Shown here one piece after another: positions 9,274 through 15,725 of a stretch of 22,306 nt of DNA. This DNA is from Gammaproteobacteria bacterium. GTDB taxonomy: Bacteria; Pseudomonadota; Gammaproteobacteria; Enterobacterales; Alteromonadaceae. Position 1 is the stretch's first letter; the number at the start of each line of letters is the position of its first letter. The notes under the pieces are model-generated. The model was not told where the DNA came from and did not search any database. It worked only from the letters and a program-made list of their open reading frames with translations. The DNA lies in contig JAMCWV010000067.1 in the NCBI GenBank assembly GCA_023481025.1, positions 1 through 22,306 of the forward strand, in the 5' to 3' direction. The position numbers and the translations under genes are program-made.

Positions 9274-9307
9274 TCAAATGGTGCGCATCAGCGACAATAT
9301 GCGCCCT
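9270..9307 (+). promoter_or_regulatory. Candidate erpA promoter overlapped by an inverted repeat
   Basis: TTGATC (9270-9275) and GACAAT (9293-9298) are 17 bases apart, each with four of six consensus bases. An inverted repeat GCGCAT (9283-9288) and ATGCGC (9299-9304) spans the -10 side. It may be an operator or a weak hairpin; there is no T-tract after it, so I do not call it a terminator. I see no clear IscR-type site. Confidence 0.3.
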
Positions 9308-9345
9308 AATTGTTGTAGTAAGTTATTTGAAGTGGAGCGACCGCA

Positions 9346-9693
9346 ATGAGTGCTGTTGAACAGGCAATGCCAATTGAGTTTTCTGAAGCAGCTGCTATCC
9401 GTGTGCGGACCCTAATCGCCGAAGAAGAAAACCCTGCGTTAAAACTGCGGGTGTTTGTCACGGGTGGTGGATGCTCCGGCTTTCAGTACGGTTTTACCTT
9501 TGACGAGAAGGTGAACCCGGGTGACATGGAAATTTTAAAAGAAGGGGTGACCCTCGTGGTCGACCCAATGAGCCTGCAGTACCTAGTAGGTGGCGTTGTT
9601 GATTATGAAGAAGGCTTGCAAGGTGCTCGCTTCTTCGTCAACAATCCGAATGCAACGACCACCTGTGGTTGTGGCTCGTCTTTCTCGGTGTAA
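9346..9693 (+). CDS. erpA: Iron-sulfur cluster insertion protein ErpA
   Basis: A-type Fe-S carrier that delivers clusters to apo-proteins; in E. coli it is needed for isoprenoid synthesis enzymes (IspG/IspH). The 115 residues include all three cluster cysteines: Cys43 in [13 protein letters not shown], and Cys107 and Cys109 in TTCGCGSSF, the same pattern as E. coli ErpA (114 residues). A GGAG ribosome site is about 7 bases before the ATG. It lies in the conserved order DUF6776-erpA. In Pseudomonas, as I recall, anmK, mepM and tyrZ follow directly, whereas here a DUF3718-like gene and pepQ come between. A strong terminator follows 73 bases downstream. Confidence 0.96.
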   Translation: MSAVEQAMPIEFSEAAAIRVRTLIAEEENPALKLRVFVTGGGCSGFQYGFTFDEKVNPGDMEILKEGVTLVVDPMSLQYLVGGVVDYEEGLQGARFFVNNPNATTTCGCGSSFSV

Positions 9694-9710
9694 CGAAGAG
9701 ATTTTTAACG

Positions 9711-9757
9711 GCGGGCTTGTATAGGTTTGTTGTAAATTCGTACAGCGGCAAGCTCGC
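9711..9757 (+). other. Stem-loop in the erpA 3' untranslated region
   Basis: GCGGGCTTG (9711-9719) can pair with CAAGCTCGC (9749-9757) over nine positions with one G-U, enclosing a 29-base loop. It sits 9 bases before the erpA terminator hairpin, so the mRNA would end in two stacked hairpins. It could protect the 3' end or be part of a small 3'-derived RNA; it could also be chance. Confidence 0.4.
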
Positions 9758-9766
9758 TAAAATTGA

Positions 9767-9799
9767 GGCTCTCATGCAAAATGAGAGTCTTTTTTATTT
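9767..9799 (+). terminator. Rho-independent terminator of erpA
   Basis: GGCTCTCAT (9767-9775), loop GCAAA and ATGAGAGTC (9781-9789) form a 9-bp stem with one G-U, followed by six T residues, an A and three more T residues. An extra A-T pair can extend the stem. It is a textbook intrinsic terminator. Confidence 0.95.
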
Positions 9800-9952
9800 G
9801 TTTTGATATAAAAGCGTATAGCAAAACCCTTGAATTTTAACAATATTAGTACATAAAAGTACTTGCCATTCGGTCCTTGACGATAAAAAATGTTCGCTGT
9901 CGGACAAATAGACATCTGCTCGACAACGAATAATCTTTAGCAAAGGCTTTAT

Positions 9953-10357
9953 ATGAACCGTTGGTTAGCATTAAGTAGCGCAGTATTGTTGCTCACGGGT
10001 GGAACGTCTGCAGTTGTGAGTAAACAAAGCTATGCCCAAGGCGAAGATCTTGCGCGTGAGATTTGCTTCTTGGTCAGTGCTGATGATCGCCGTGAATTTC
10101 AAGCCGTCCTTTCTCGCTATAACCTTCGCCTCAACAATTTGTATTCGTCAGTCCGTTGTAATGGCTATAACCTGCTCCAATTTGCAGTAACAGCCGAAGC
10201 CACAGAAGTCGGTTCGTTGCTTGCACGTAGCTTACCGTCGCGCATGATTCTCGAGCGAGACCATAACGGCCGCACCATATTCGAATGGGCCGAAACCACA
10301 GGCTACGACACGTCGTCGGTCATTCAAGCACTGCGTCAGCGCGTTCCGAGCATTTAA
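9953..10357 (+). CDS. Small exported protein, DUF3718-like, function unknown
   Basis: A 134-residue protein with a signal peptide (about residues 1-29: basic start, hydrophobic core, then a cleavage zone near SYAQG). The mature part has an LAREICFLVSADDRREF segment, an RLNNLYSSVRCNGYNLLQFA segment and a C-terminal EVGSLL...LPSRMILERDHNGRTIFEWA region. The two cysteines (REIC and RCNG) could form a disulfide in the periplasm. The pattern Cys, then RLxxLYxxVxCNGxxLLxFA, resembles DUF3718 proteins as I remember them from Shewanella and Pseudoalteromonas; the C-terminal part also has an ankyrin-like flavour. An AAAGG ribosome site is about 6 bases upstream. The gene stands alone behind the erpA terminator. 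Its 150-base AT-rich leader holds a small AGTAC/GTACT inverted repeat (9848-9863). No function can be assigned. Confidence 0.8.
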   Translation: MNRWLALSSAVLLLTGGTSAVVSKQSYAQGEDLAREICFLVSADDRREFQAVLSRYNLRLNNLYSSVRCNGYNLLQFAVTAEATEVGSLLARSLPSRMILERDHNGRTIFEWAETTGYDTSSVIQALRQRVPSI

Positions 10358-10393
10358 CCTTCCGCTCAGCTTTGTTACACTGTCTGCCTTGTT

Positions 10394-10415
10394 CTTTGTG
10401 GAATTTGACACAAAG
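10394..10415 (+). promoter_or_regulatory. Perfect 7-bp palindrome (TGTG-N8-CACA) overlapping a TTGACA box
   Basis: CTTTGTG (10394-10400) and CACAAAG (10409-10415) are perfect inverted arms around 8 bases. The core TGTG-N8-CACA resembles a CRP/FNR-type operator with eight of ten conserved half-site bases. A consensus -35, TTGACA (10405-10410), lies on it, with a weak TATGCC at 10426-10431 (15-base gap), ahead of pepQ. The trailing TCTTTCT also allows reading it as a weak terminator of the gene ending at 10357. Confidence 0.4.
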
Positions 10416-10482
10416 TCTTTCTAGCTATGCCGCACTTGGGTTGATCGAATGATTCACCCATGGGGTCGTGATGAGGGGATGT

Positions 10483-11787
10483 ATGAGCCACTATTTGCAA
10501 CATTTAGAATACGTTAAGGGTCGATTCGATCAGGCATTAGCAAACACTGAGTTTGACGGTGTGCTGATTGCTGCGGGTCAACCAGCTGTTGCGTTTCTTG
10601 ATGACAATGCGTACCCGTATCGGGTTAACCCACTGTTTAAATACTGGCTTCCAATTACCGCCAGCCCGAAAAGCTTCATTTATTATCAAGCGGGCGAAAA
10701 ACCTCACTTGTTCTTGTATCAAGCACGGGACTTTTGGCATTCAACGCCAAAACTACCGCCAGGCGAATGGCAAGATAGTTTCGATGTGACCCTGATTGAT
10801 AATGTTGAAACCGTGGTACAAGCGCTGGGAAGCAAGGTTTCTAACACGGCGTTTCTCGGTGAAGTACATGCGCCGATTGGGAGCTGGGGTTTAGCCGCAC
10901 TTAACCCAGACGCGATTATTCATTCGATTCATTTCCACCGCGCCATTAAAACCGAGTGGGAATTGCAGAACATGCGCAAAGCGAACGTGCTTGCTGCCCG
11001 TGGCCACAATGCAGCGAAAGACGCCTTCTTTGCGGGCAAATCTGAGCTCGAAATTCATGCTGCCTATTTAGCTGCTATGAAATGTCGGGAAACCGAAACA
11101 CCTTACAACAGTATTATTGCCTTGAATCAGAATGGCGCCATTTTGCATTATGACGTTTATGACGCCGATGCACCTTCAGAACATCGTTCGTTTTTGATTG
11201 ACGCTGGCGCGTACTACAATGGTTATTGTGCCGATATCACTCGCAGCTATGCAGCAAAGAGCGGTTTTTATGCAGAGCTCGTTGCAGCGGTGGACGCGGC
11301 TGAGCTAGCAATTATCGAAAAAATCAAACCGGGTGTATCGTATTACGACCTGCACGTTGATATGCACCACATGATTGCCCAAATTCTTGCCGAGTTTGGT
11401 TTCTTCAAAGTGGATGCAGAAACCATTTACGAACGAGGTTACACCCGACCATTCTTCCCGCACGGCTTAGGCCATTACATTGGTTTACAAGTACACGATG
11501 TTGGTGGTTACTTGAAGTCAGACGATGGTGCGAGCTATGAGCGCGATGCCACGCACCCATTCTTGCGCTTACGCCGTGAGTTAGAAGCAGGGCAAGTCTT
11601 TACCATTGAGCCAGGCATTTATGTGATTGACCAATTGCTTGAAGAGTTTGACGGTAATGAAGACTTTAACTGGCAACGCATTGCGGAGCTGCGCCCGTAT
11701 GGTGGTGTGCGGATTGAAGACAGCGTGGTGGTGACGGCCGACGGCTATGAGAATATCACCCGTGATGCATTTGCTAGCTTAAAATAA
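10483..11787 (+). CDS. pepQ: Xaa-Pro dipeptidase (prolidase, OPAA-like)
   Basis: Cytosolic M24-family metallopeptidase that hydrolyses Xaa-Pro dipeptides and supplies proline. The N-terminal half is a creatinase-type domain with FLDDNAYPYRVNPLFKYWLP. The C-terminal pita-bread fold carries the two-metal site: Asp240 (FLIDAGAYYNG), Asp251 (CADITRSY), His327 (FPHGLGHYIG), Glu376 (FTIEPGIY) and Glu412 (VRIEDSVV). The 434-residue protein is close to the Alteromonas prolidase known as OPAA, which shows the same spacing. I chose the ATG at 10483 because GAGGGG lies 4-5 bases upstream; an in-frame ATG at 10468 would add five residues. It has no operon partner and converges on anmK. Its candidate terminator lies within anmK. 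Confidence 0.95.
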   Translation: MSHYLQHLEYVKGRFDQALANTEFDGVLIAAGQPAVAFLDDNAYPYRVNPLFKYWLPITASPKSFIYYQAGEKPHLFLYQARDFWHSTPKLPPGEWQDSFDVTLIDNVETVVQALGSKVSNTAFLGEVHAPIGSWGLAALNPDAIIHSIHFHRAIKTEWELQNMRKANVLAARGHNAAKDAFFAGKSELEIHAAYLAAMKCRETETPYNSIIALNQNGAILHYDVYDADAPSEHRSFLIDAGAYYNGYCADITRSYAAKSGFYAELVAAVDAAELAIIEKIKPGVSYYDLHVDMHHMIAQILAEFGFFKVDAETIYERGYTRPFFPHGLGHYIGLQVHDVGGYLKSDDGASYERDATHPFLRLRRELEAGQVFTIEPGIYVIDQLLEEFDGNEDFNWQRIAELRPYGGVRIEDSVVVTADGYENITRDAFASLK

Positions 11788-11805
11788 CAGGCTAATTCGT
11801 TCGTC

Positions 11806-11853
11806 GGCCAGCTAGTTGTGTGGCCAGCTAGTTGTGCGGCCAGCTAGTTGTGC
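11806..11853. repeat. Three tandem copies of a 16-bp unit across the anmK stop codon
   Basis: Unit GGCCAGCTAGTTGTGY occurs at 11806-11821, 11822-11837 and 11838-11853, identical except for the last base of the first copy. The third copy contains the anmK stop (TAG, 11844-11846) and its last codons, so the other two look like duplications of the gene's end. Each added copy lies after the stop and leaves AnmK unchanged. Confidence 0.95.
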
Positions 11854-12983
11854 GGATAGTAAGCACCCAAAATAGACGCTCTTGAAGCCCCCGTGACCGC
11901 TCGCAGGTCGGGGGCTTTTCTATGCACGTGACGCCAAGCTAGCCAAGCGAACAACGCGCCTTCAACCCAATCAGGGTGAATTCCTAAAGCAGCAGTCGAT
12001 TGCCATTTACAACTTGGCAGTTCAACAGCGCAACGCTCGAGCAAATAACGATTATGGGCACCGCCGCCACACACATAAATGGCTTCGCAGCCTGCAGAGT
12101 CGGCTGGAATTGTTTGCTGAATGCCTTGGATCATGGTGCGAACCGTTAACTCAACCAAGGTTGCTTGCACATCCGCAGGCGCGAGTGGCTCGAAGCGCTC
12201 GAGCGAACGATGTAACCATTGTGGCGTGAAATACTCGCGGCCGGTGCTTTTTGGAGCCGGTCGGCGAAAGTAGGAGTCGTTCAATAACAAGTCGAGTAAG
12301 TCCGTATTCACCTCTCCCGACGCTGCCCAGTGACCATGTAAGTCATAATGTTGCTGATGGTGGCGGAAAATCCAGTAGTCGAGAAGGGTATTGCCCGGTC
12401 CGGTATCGAACCCAAGTGGCGCTGAGCGGGCAGCAGCGGGTAGATACGTCACGTTCGCAATGCCACCGATATTAACCACCACGCGGTCGTGATCGGGGCT
12501 AGTAAAGACTTGTTGATGAAAGGCTGGGGCAAGTGGCGCGCCTTCTCCACCAAAGGCAATGTCTTTTTGGCGAAACTGAGCCACGACATCGATGCCAGTC
12601 AATGCAGCGAGAGTGTGCGGGCAGCCCAATTGCAATGAAAAACCCGGTGCCTTATCCGGATGGTGGCGCACTGTTTGGCCATGACTGCCGATTGCCTTGA
12701 TTTGCTCGGGATGTAACTGCTCTTGTTCAAGTAGGGCTGCAACGCCAGCTGCTGCGGTGATGGCGAATAAGCGGTCGGCGGTGCCATAACGGACTAATTC
12801 GTCATGGCCAGGGGTACATAGGGCTTGGCATTTCTGCCGAAGATCGTCCGGTAATGGCCAACTGAGCGCGCCACGGTGGGCGAGGCCACCGGCAGCATCA
12901 ATTTCAGTCAGGACAAGGTCGAGGCCGTCAAGACTGGTACCTGAGAGGATACCGATATACAGCTCATGCCTTGCCGTCGCCAC
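11844..12983 (-). CDS. anmK: Anhydro-N-acetylmuramic acid kinase
   Basis: Cytosolic recycling enzyme that cleaves the 1,6-anhydro ring of anhydro-MurNAc and phosphorylates it to MurNAc-6-phosphate. The 379 residues (E. coli 369) carry the ATP-binding GILSGTSLDGLD near the N terminus, IGSHGQTVRHHP, VVVNIGGIANVTYL and GFDTGPGNTLLDYW with Asp193 in the catalytic DTGPG motif. The start is GTG, 4 bases after the mepM stop, without a strong ribosome site, which suggests translational coupling. Pairing with mepM joins a wall-cleaving enzyme to the recycling of wall sugars. The stop codon lies in a 16-bp tandem repeat, and a GC-rich hairpin that suits the facing pepQ lies in its last coding segment. 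Confidence 0.95.
   Translation of the reverse strand: MATARHELYIGILSGTSLDGLDLVLTEIDAAGGLAHRGALSWPLPDDLRQKCQALCTPGHDELVRYGTADRLFAITAAAGVAALLEQEQLHPEQIKAIGSHGQTVRHHPDKAPGFSLQLGCPHTLAALTGIDVVAQFRQKDIAFGGEGAPLAPAFHQQVFTSPDHDRVVVNIGGIANVTYLPAAARSAPLGFDTGPGNTLLDYWIFRHHQQHYDLHGHWAASGEVNTDLLDLLLNDSYFRRPAPKSTGREYFTPQWLHRSLERFEPLAPADVQATLVELTVRTMIQGIQQTIPADSAGCEAIYVCGGGAHNRYLLERCAVELPSCKWQSTAALGIHPDWVEGALFAWLAWRHVHRKAPDLRAVTGASRASILGAYYPHN
11885..11920 (+). terminator. Candidate terminator of pepQ inside anmK
   Basis: AAGCCCCC (11885-11892) pairs with GGGGGCTT (11910-11917), and GACC (11895-11898) with GGTC (11906-11909), leaving a 2-base bulge and a 7-base loop. TTTTCT follows on the plus strand only. 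It begins 98 bases after the pepQ stop, in the coding sequence for the C terminus of AnmK. Confidence 0.6.
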
Positions 12984-12987
12984 AAGA

Positions 12988-14292
12988 TTACTCTGCGTAC
13001 GCGAGGTAAAAGCGTTTGCGGCCGTCGATCATGGCCATGCGTTCCTCAACAATGAGGTTGAATACTGGCATTTCCTCTTTTGGCAGTGATGGCGCTTCGG
13101 GCAAATTCACAGTCCGTGGGTTGCGATGCACGCCATCCACGAGGAATTCATAGTGGAGATGCGGACCAGTTACACGACCGGTTGCACCGACTTGGCCGAT
13201 GACTTGGCCTTGGCGGACGCGATCACCTTGACGCACTGAGCGGCGATGCAAGTGCAAGTACTTGGTCATGTAACGCTCGCCATGTTGAATGAAAATGTAG
13301 TGGCCATTGAGGTTATTGTAGCCACTTTCAACAACACGGCCGTCGCCAGACGCCATGACTGGTGTGCCAACAGGGGCGGCGTAATCGATACCACGGTGCG
13401 GCGCTACGCGTCCCGTTACAGGGTGCAGGCGACGAGGGTTGAATTCGGATGAGACACGGTTAAAAGCAACTGGCGCGCGCAAAAACGACTTACGTAAACT
13501 GCGACCTTTCTCGGTGTAGTAACTGCCATTTTCATGCAATACCGCAGTAAAGCGTTCGCCTTGGTTAATAAATTCAGCAGCGACGATTTGGCCGGTACCG
13601 ACATAATGACCGTCAATAAAACGTTGCTCGAACAACACACTAAACTGGTCACCACGACGGATATCGAGAGCAAAGTCGACGTCCCAACCAAACAACTCCG
13701 CCAAGCTCATAATTTGGCCTTGAGTTAACCCTGCTTGCACGCCGGCATTCCAGAAATTACTGGTAATTTCAGCATGGGCAAAGGCTAAGCGAATGTCAGT
13801 GGCTTTGGCTTCGCGGCTGCTGTCATAGCCACCATCCTCGTTGCGCTCAAAAACTAGGGTTTCAGTCTGGCTCAAGCGGTAATGCAGGGCGACAAGCTCG
13901 TTGTCGTCGTTGCGTGCAAAACGTAAAACAACGCCCGGATGAATTCGGCGGAGGACATTGGCATCGGGGGCTTGTGTGAGATCGTGAAGTTGACGTGCAG
14001 AAAAACCAAGACGTTGGAAGATAATAGCCATGCTGTCACCCGATCGAACTTCATATTCGACCCAAGTGAAATCAGGTTCGTCACTTTCAATGGCTTCTGC
14101 GGCTTCTAAGTGGAGGTCAAGGCTGTAACGCACGCCGGGCTCGAGGGGTTCGGCGACGGCCATATCGCGTGATGCGCTGGCTTTTTCCGACGGCCACACC
14201 ATCAGTACCAACAACAGGATACCGACGCATAGAATGATCACTTGGTGACGCCTAGGTAGTTTTTCTAATAATTGTTGAACCGGCTTAACCAT
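12988..14292 (-). CDS. mepM: Murein DD-endopeptidase MepM (LysM/M23 family)
   Basis: Periplasmic zinc endopeptidase that cuts peptidoglycan cross-links so that new strands can be inserted. One membrane anchor (about residues 18-35) follows an OapA-like basic start; a LysM-like segment, YEVRSGDSMAIIFQRLGF, comes next and the M23 domain occupies about 280-400. Zinc and catalytic residues are visible: His299 and Asp303 (APHRGIDYA), and His378 and His380 (GPHLHYEF). With 434 residues it closely parallels E. coli MepM (440), including RVAPHRGIDYA. I chose the ATG at 14292, with GAGG 9 bases upstream; an in-frame GTG at 14310 would add six residues. It is divergent from tyrS and followed after 4 bases by anmK. 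Confidence 0.95.
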   Translation of the reverse strand: MVKPVQQLLEKLPRRHQVIILCVGILLLVLMVWPSEKASASRDMAVAEPLEPGVRYSLDLHLEAAEAIESDEPDFTWVEYEVRSGDSMAIIFQRLGFSARQLHDLTQAPDANVLRRIHPGVVLRFARNDDNELVALHYRLSQTETLVFERNEDGGYDSSREAKATDIRLAFAHAEITSNFWNAGVQAGLTQGQIMSLAELFGWDVDFALDIRRGDQFSVLFEQRFIDGHYVGTGQIVAAEFINQGERFTAVLHENGSYYTEKGRSLRKSFLRAPVAFNRVSSEFNPRRLHPVTGRVAPHRGIDYAAPVGTPVMASGDGRVVESGYNNLNGHYIFIQHGERYMTKYLHLHRRSVRQGDRVRQGQVIGQVGATGRVTGPHLHYEFLVDGVHRNPRTVNLPEAPSLPKEEMPVFNLIVEERMAMIDGRKRFYLAYAE

Positions 14293-14328
14293 GTGTTTGA
14301 ACCTCTGCACTACTTATTGAACATCGCT

Positions 14329-14337
14329 ATCTTAGCA
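14329..14337 (-). promoter_or_regulatory. Extended -10 promoter of mepM-anmK
   Basis: On the minus strand TG-C-TAAGAT (hexamer 14329-14334, TG at 14336-14337) is a good extended -10, placing the transcript start about 30 bases before the mepM ATG. There is no good -35 at 17 bases, as is common for extended -10 promoters. Confidence 0.5.
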
Positions 14338-14384
14338 TTTTTTGCGCCGATGCACATTTTTACGCGCAAACCTTTACTCAACGC

Positions 14385-14413
14385 TTAAAAGCCTTGTACG
14401 AATCAAGTAGAAT
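14385..14413 (+). promoter_or_regulatory. Candidate tyrS promoter
   Basis: TTAAAA (14385-14390) and TAGAAT (14408-14413) are exactly 17 bases apart, with four and five consensus bases. The implied start leaves a leader of about 30 bases before the tyrS ATG, too short for a T-box. It also excludes the in-frame TTG at 14394 as start codon. Confidence 0.5.
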
Positions 14414-14450
14414 GCAAAATCGCAAAAAAGTTTCAGCGTTTGGAGTAAAG

Positions 14451-15650
14451 ATGAGTAAATCAGTGCAAGAAGCCTTCGAGTTAATTACGCGTGGCGTTGA
14501 TGAAGTTCTTGTTGAACAAGAACTTAAGGACAAGCTTACGGAAGGTAAGCAGCTGACCGTAAAGGCTGGTTTCGACCCAACCGCGCCTGATTTACACTTA
14601 GGTCACACGGTCTTAATTAATAAGTTGCGGATATTCCAAGAGCTTGGTCACAAAGTGGTGTTCTTAATTGGCGACTTCACCGGCATGATCGGCGACCCAA
14701 CCGGAAAAAATGTCACGCGTAAACCATTAAGCCGCGAAGATGTCCTTGCTAACGCTGAAACGTATAAAGAGCAAGTATTTAAAATTCTCGACCCAGAGCG
14801 CACCGAGGTCCGTTTTAACAGCGAGTGGATGGAGCAGCTTGGTGCAGCCGGCATGATCAAACTGGCTTCACGGCAGACGGTCGCTCGTATGTTAGAACGC
14901 GATGACTTTAAAAAGCGTTACCAGGGCGGTCAGCCCATTGCGATTCACGAATTTATCTATCCGCTCGTTCAGGGGTGGGACTCGGTAGAATTGCGTGCTG
15001 ACATTGAGATGGGTGGCACCGACCAACGCTTTAACCTGCTCATGGGCCGTGAGTTGCAAAAGGAAGAAGGCCAGCGCCCGCAAACCGTCATCACGGTACC
15101 TCTGTTGGAAGGTCTTGATGGTGTACAAAAAATGTCCAAGTCACTCGGTAACTATGTCGGCATTACCGATGCACCGAATGATATGTTTGGAAAAATCATG
15201 TCGGTGTCGGATGATTTGATGTGGAAATACTTCGACTTACTGAGCTTCCGCCCGACTGAAGAATTAAATACATTAAAAGCTGAGGTTGCAGCTGGCGCGA
15301 ACCCGCGCGATGCGAAAGTTCAGTTAGCTAAAGAACTGATTGCGCGTTTCCACAGTGCCGCCGATGCGGACGCTGCGGAACAAGACTTCATCCAACGCTT
15401 TCAAAAAAATGCGATTCCTGATGATATGCCGGAAGTGACTCTCACGTTGCCGGAAGATCAGCGTGGCTTAGCCAATGTGTTAAAAGAAGCGGGCTTGGTG
15501 GCATCAACGTCGGAGGCGATGCGGATGGTCAAGCAAAATGCGGTGCGGATTGACGGAGAGCGCGTTGATGATGCCCGTGTGGTGTGTGATTTAGGCACTG
15601 CAGTGTATCAGGTCGGTAAACGCAAATTTGCGCGTATTACACTTGCCTAA
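14451..15650 (+). CDS. tyrS: Tyrosyl-tRNA synthetase
   Basis: Class I synthetase that charges tRNA-Tyr. The 399 residues carry the HIGH-type signature HLGH (His49-His52) in [42 protein letters not shown] and KMSKS (227-231) followed by LGNYVG. A C-terminal S4-like RNA-binding domain ends with [15 protein letters not shown]. It belongs to the KMSKS-bearing class (TyrZ/TyrRS2 type) rather than the E. coli TyrS class, whose loop reads KFGKT. I chose the ATG at 14451 because GGAG lies about 6 bases upstream; a longer frame from 14394 starts at or before the likely promoter. It is divergent from mepM and converges on apaH. Confidence 0.96.
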   Translation: MSKSVQEAFELITRGVDEVLVEQELKDKLTEGKQLTVKAGFDPTAPDLHLGHTVLINKLRIFQELGHKVVFLIGDFTGMIGDPTGKNVTRKPLSREDVLANAETYKEQVFKILDPERTEVRFNSEWMEQLGAAGMIKLASRQTVARMLERDDFKKRYQGGQPIAIHEFIYPLVQGWDSVELRADIEMGGTDQRFNLLMGRELQKEEGQRPQTVITVPLLEGLDGVQKMSKSLGNYVGITDAPNDMFGKIMSVSDDLMWKYFDLLSFRPTEELNTLKAEVAAGANPRDAKVQLAKELIARFHSAADADAAEQDFIQRFQKNAIPDDMPEVTLTLPEDQRGLANVLKEAGLVASTSEAMRMVKQNAVRIDGERVDDARVVCDLGTAVYQVGKRKFARITLA

Positions 15651-15689
15651 GTGAGTGGCGTCAGGTGCTGGCGTCAATCACTCAGAAAC

Positions 15690-15725
15690 ATCAGCGTTGC
15701 CAACCCGGTACGCTGATTTTTTTTT
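15690..15725 (+). terminator. Terminator of tyrS overlapping the 3' end of apaH
   Basis: ATCAGCG (15690-15696) and CGCTGAT (15711-15717) form a perfect 7-bp stem around 14 bases, followed by an unbroken T run to 15725. It begins 40 bases after the tyrS stop and lies almost wholly within the last codons of apaH, where the T run is read on the minus strand as part of the lysine codons of QQKKIS. Confidence 0.8.

Noticed and set aside
11806..11853. 16-bp repeats considered as a CRISPR remnant or attachment site
   Set aside because: The units abut with no spacers, there are no cas or integrase genes, and the repeat is part of the anmK end.
14394..14450. Upstream TTG start adding 19 residues to TyrS
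   Set aside because: It would lie within or before the likely promoter; the ATG at 14451 has a good GGAG site.
15652..15684. TGAGTG/CACTCA inverted repeat and a duplicated TGGCGTCA between tyrS and apaH
   Set aside because: The 6-bp stem has a 21-base loop and no T run on either strand; the hairpin at 15690-15725 is a far better terminator.
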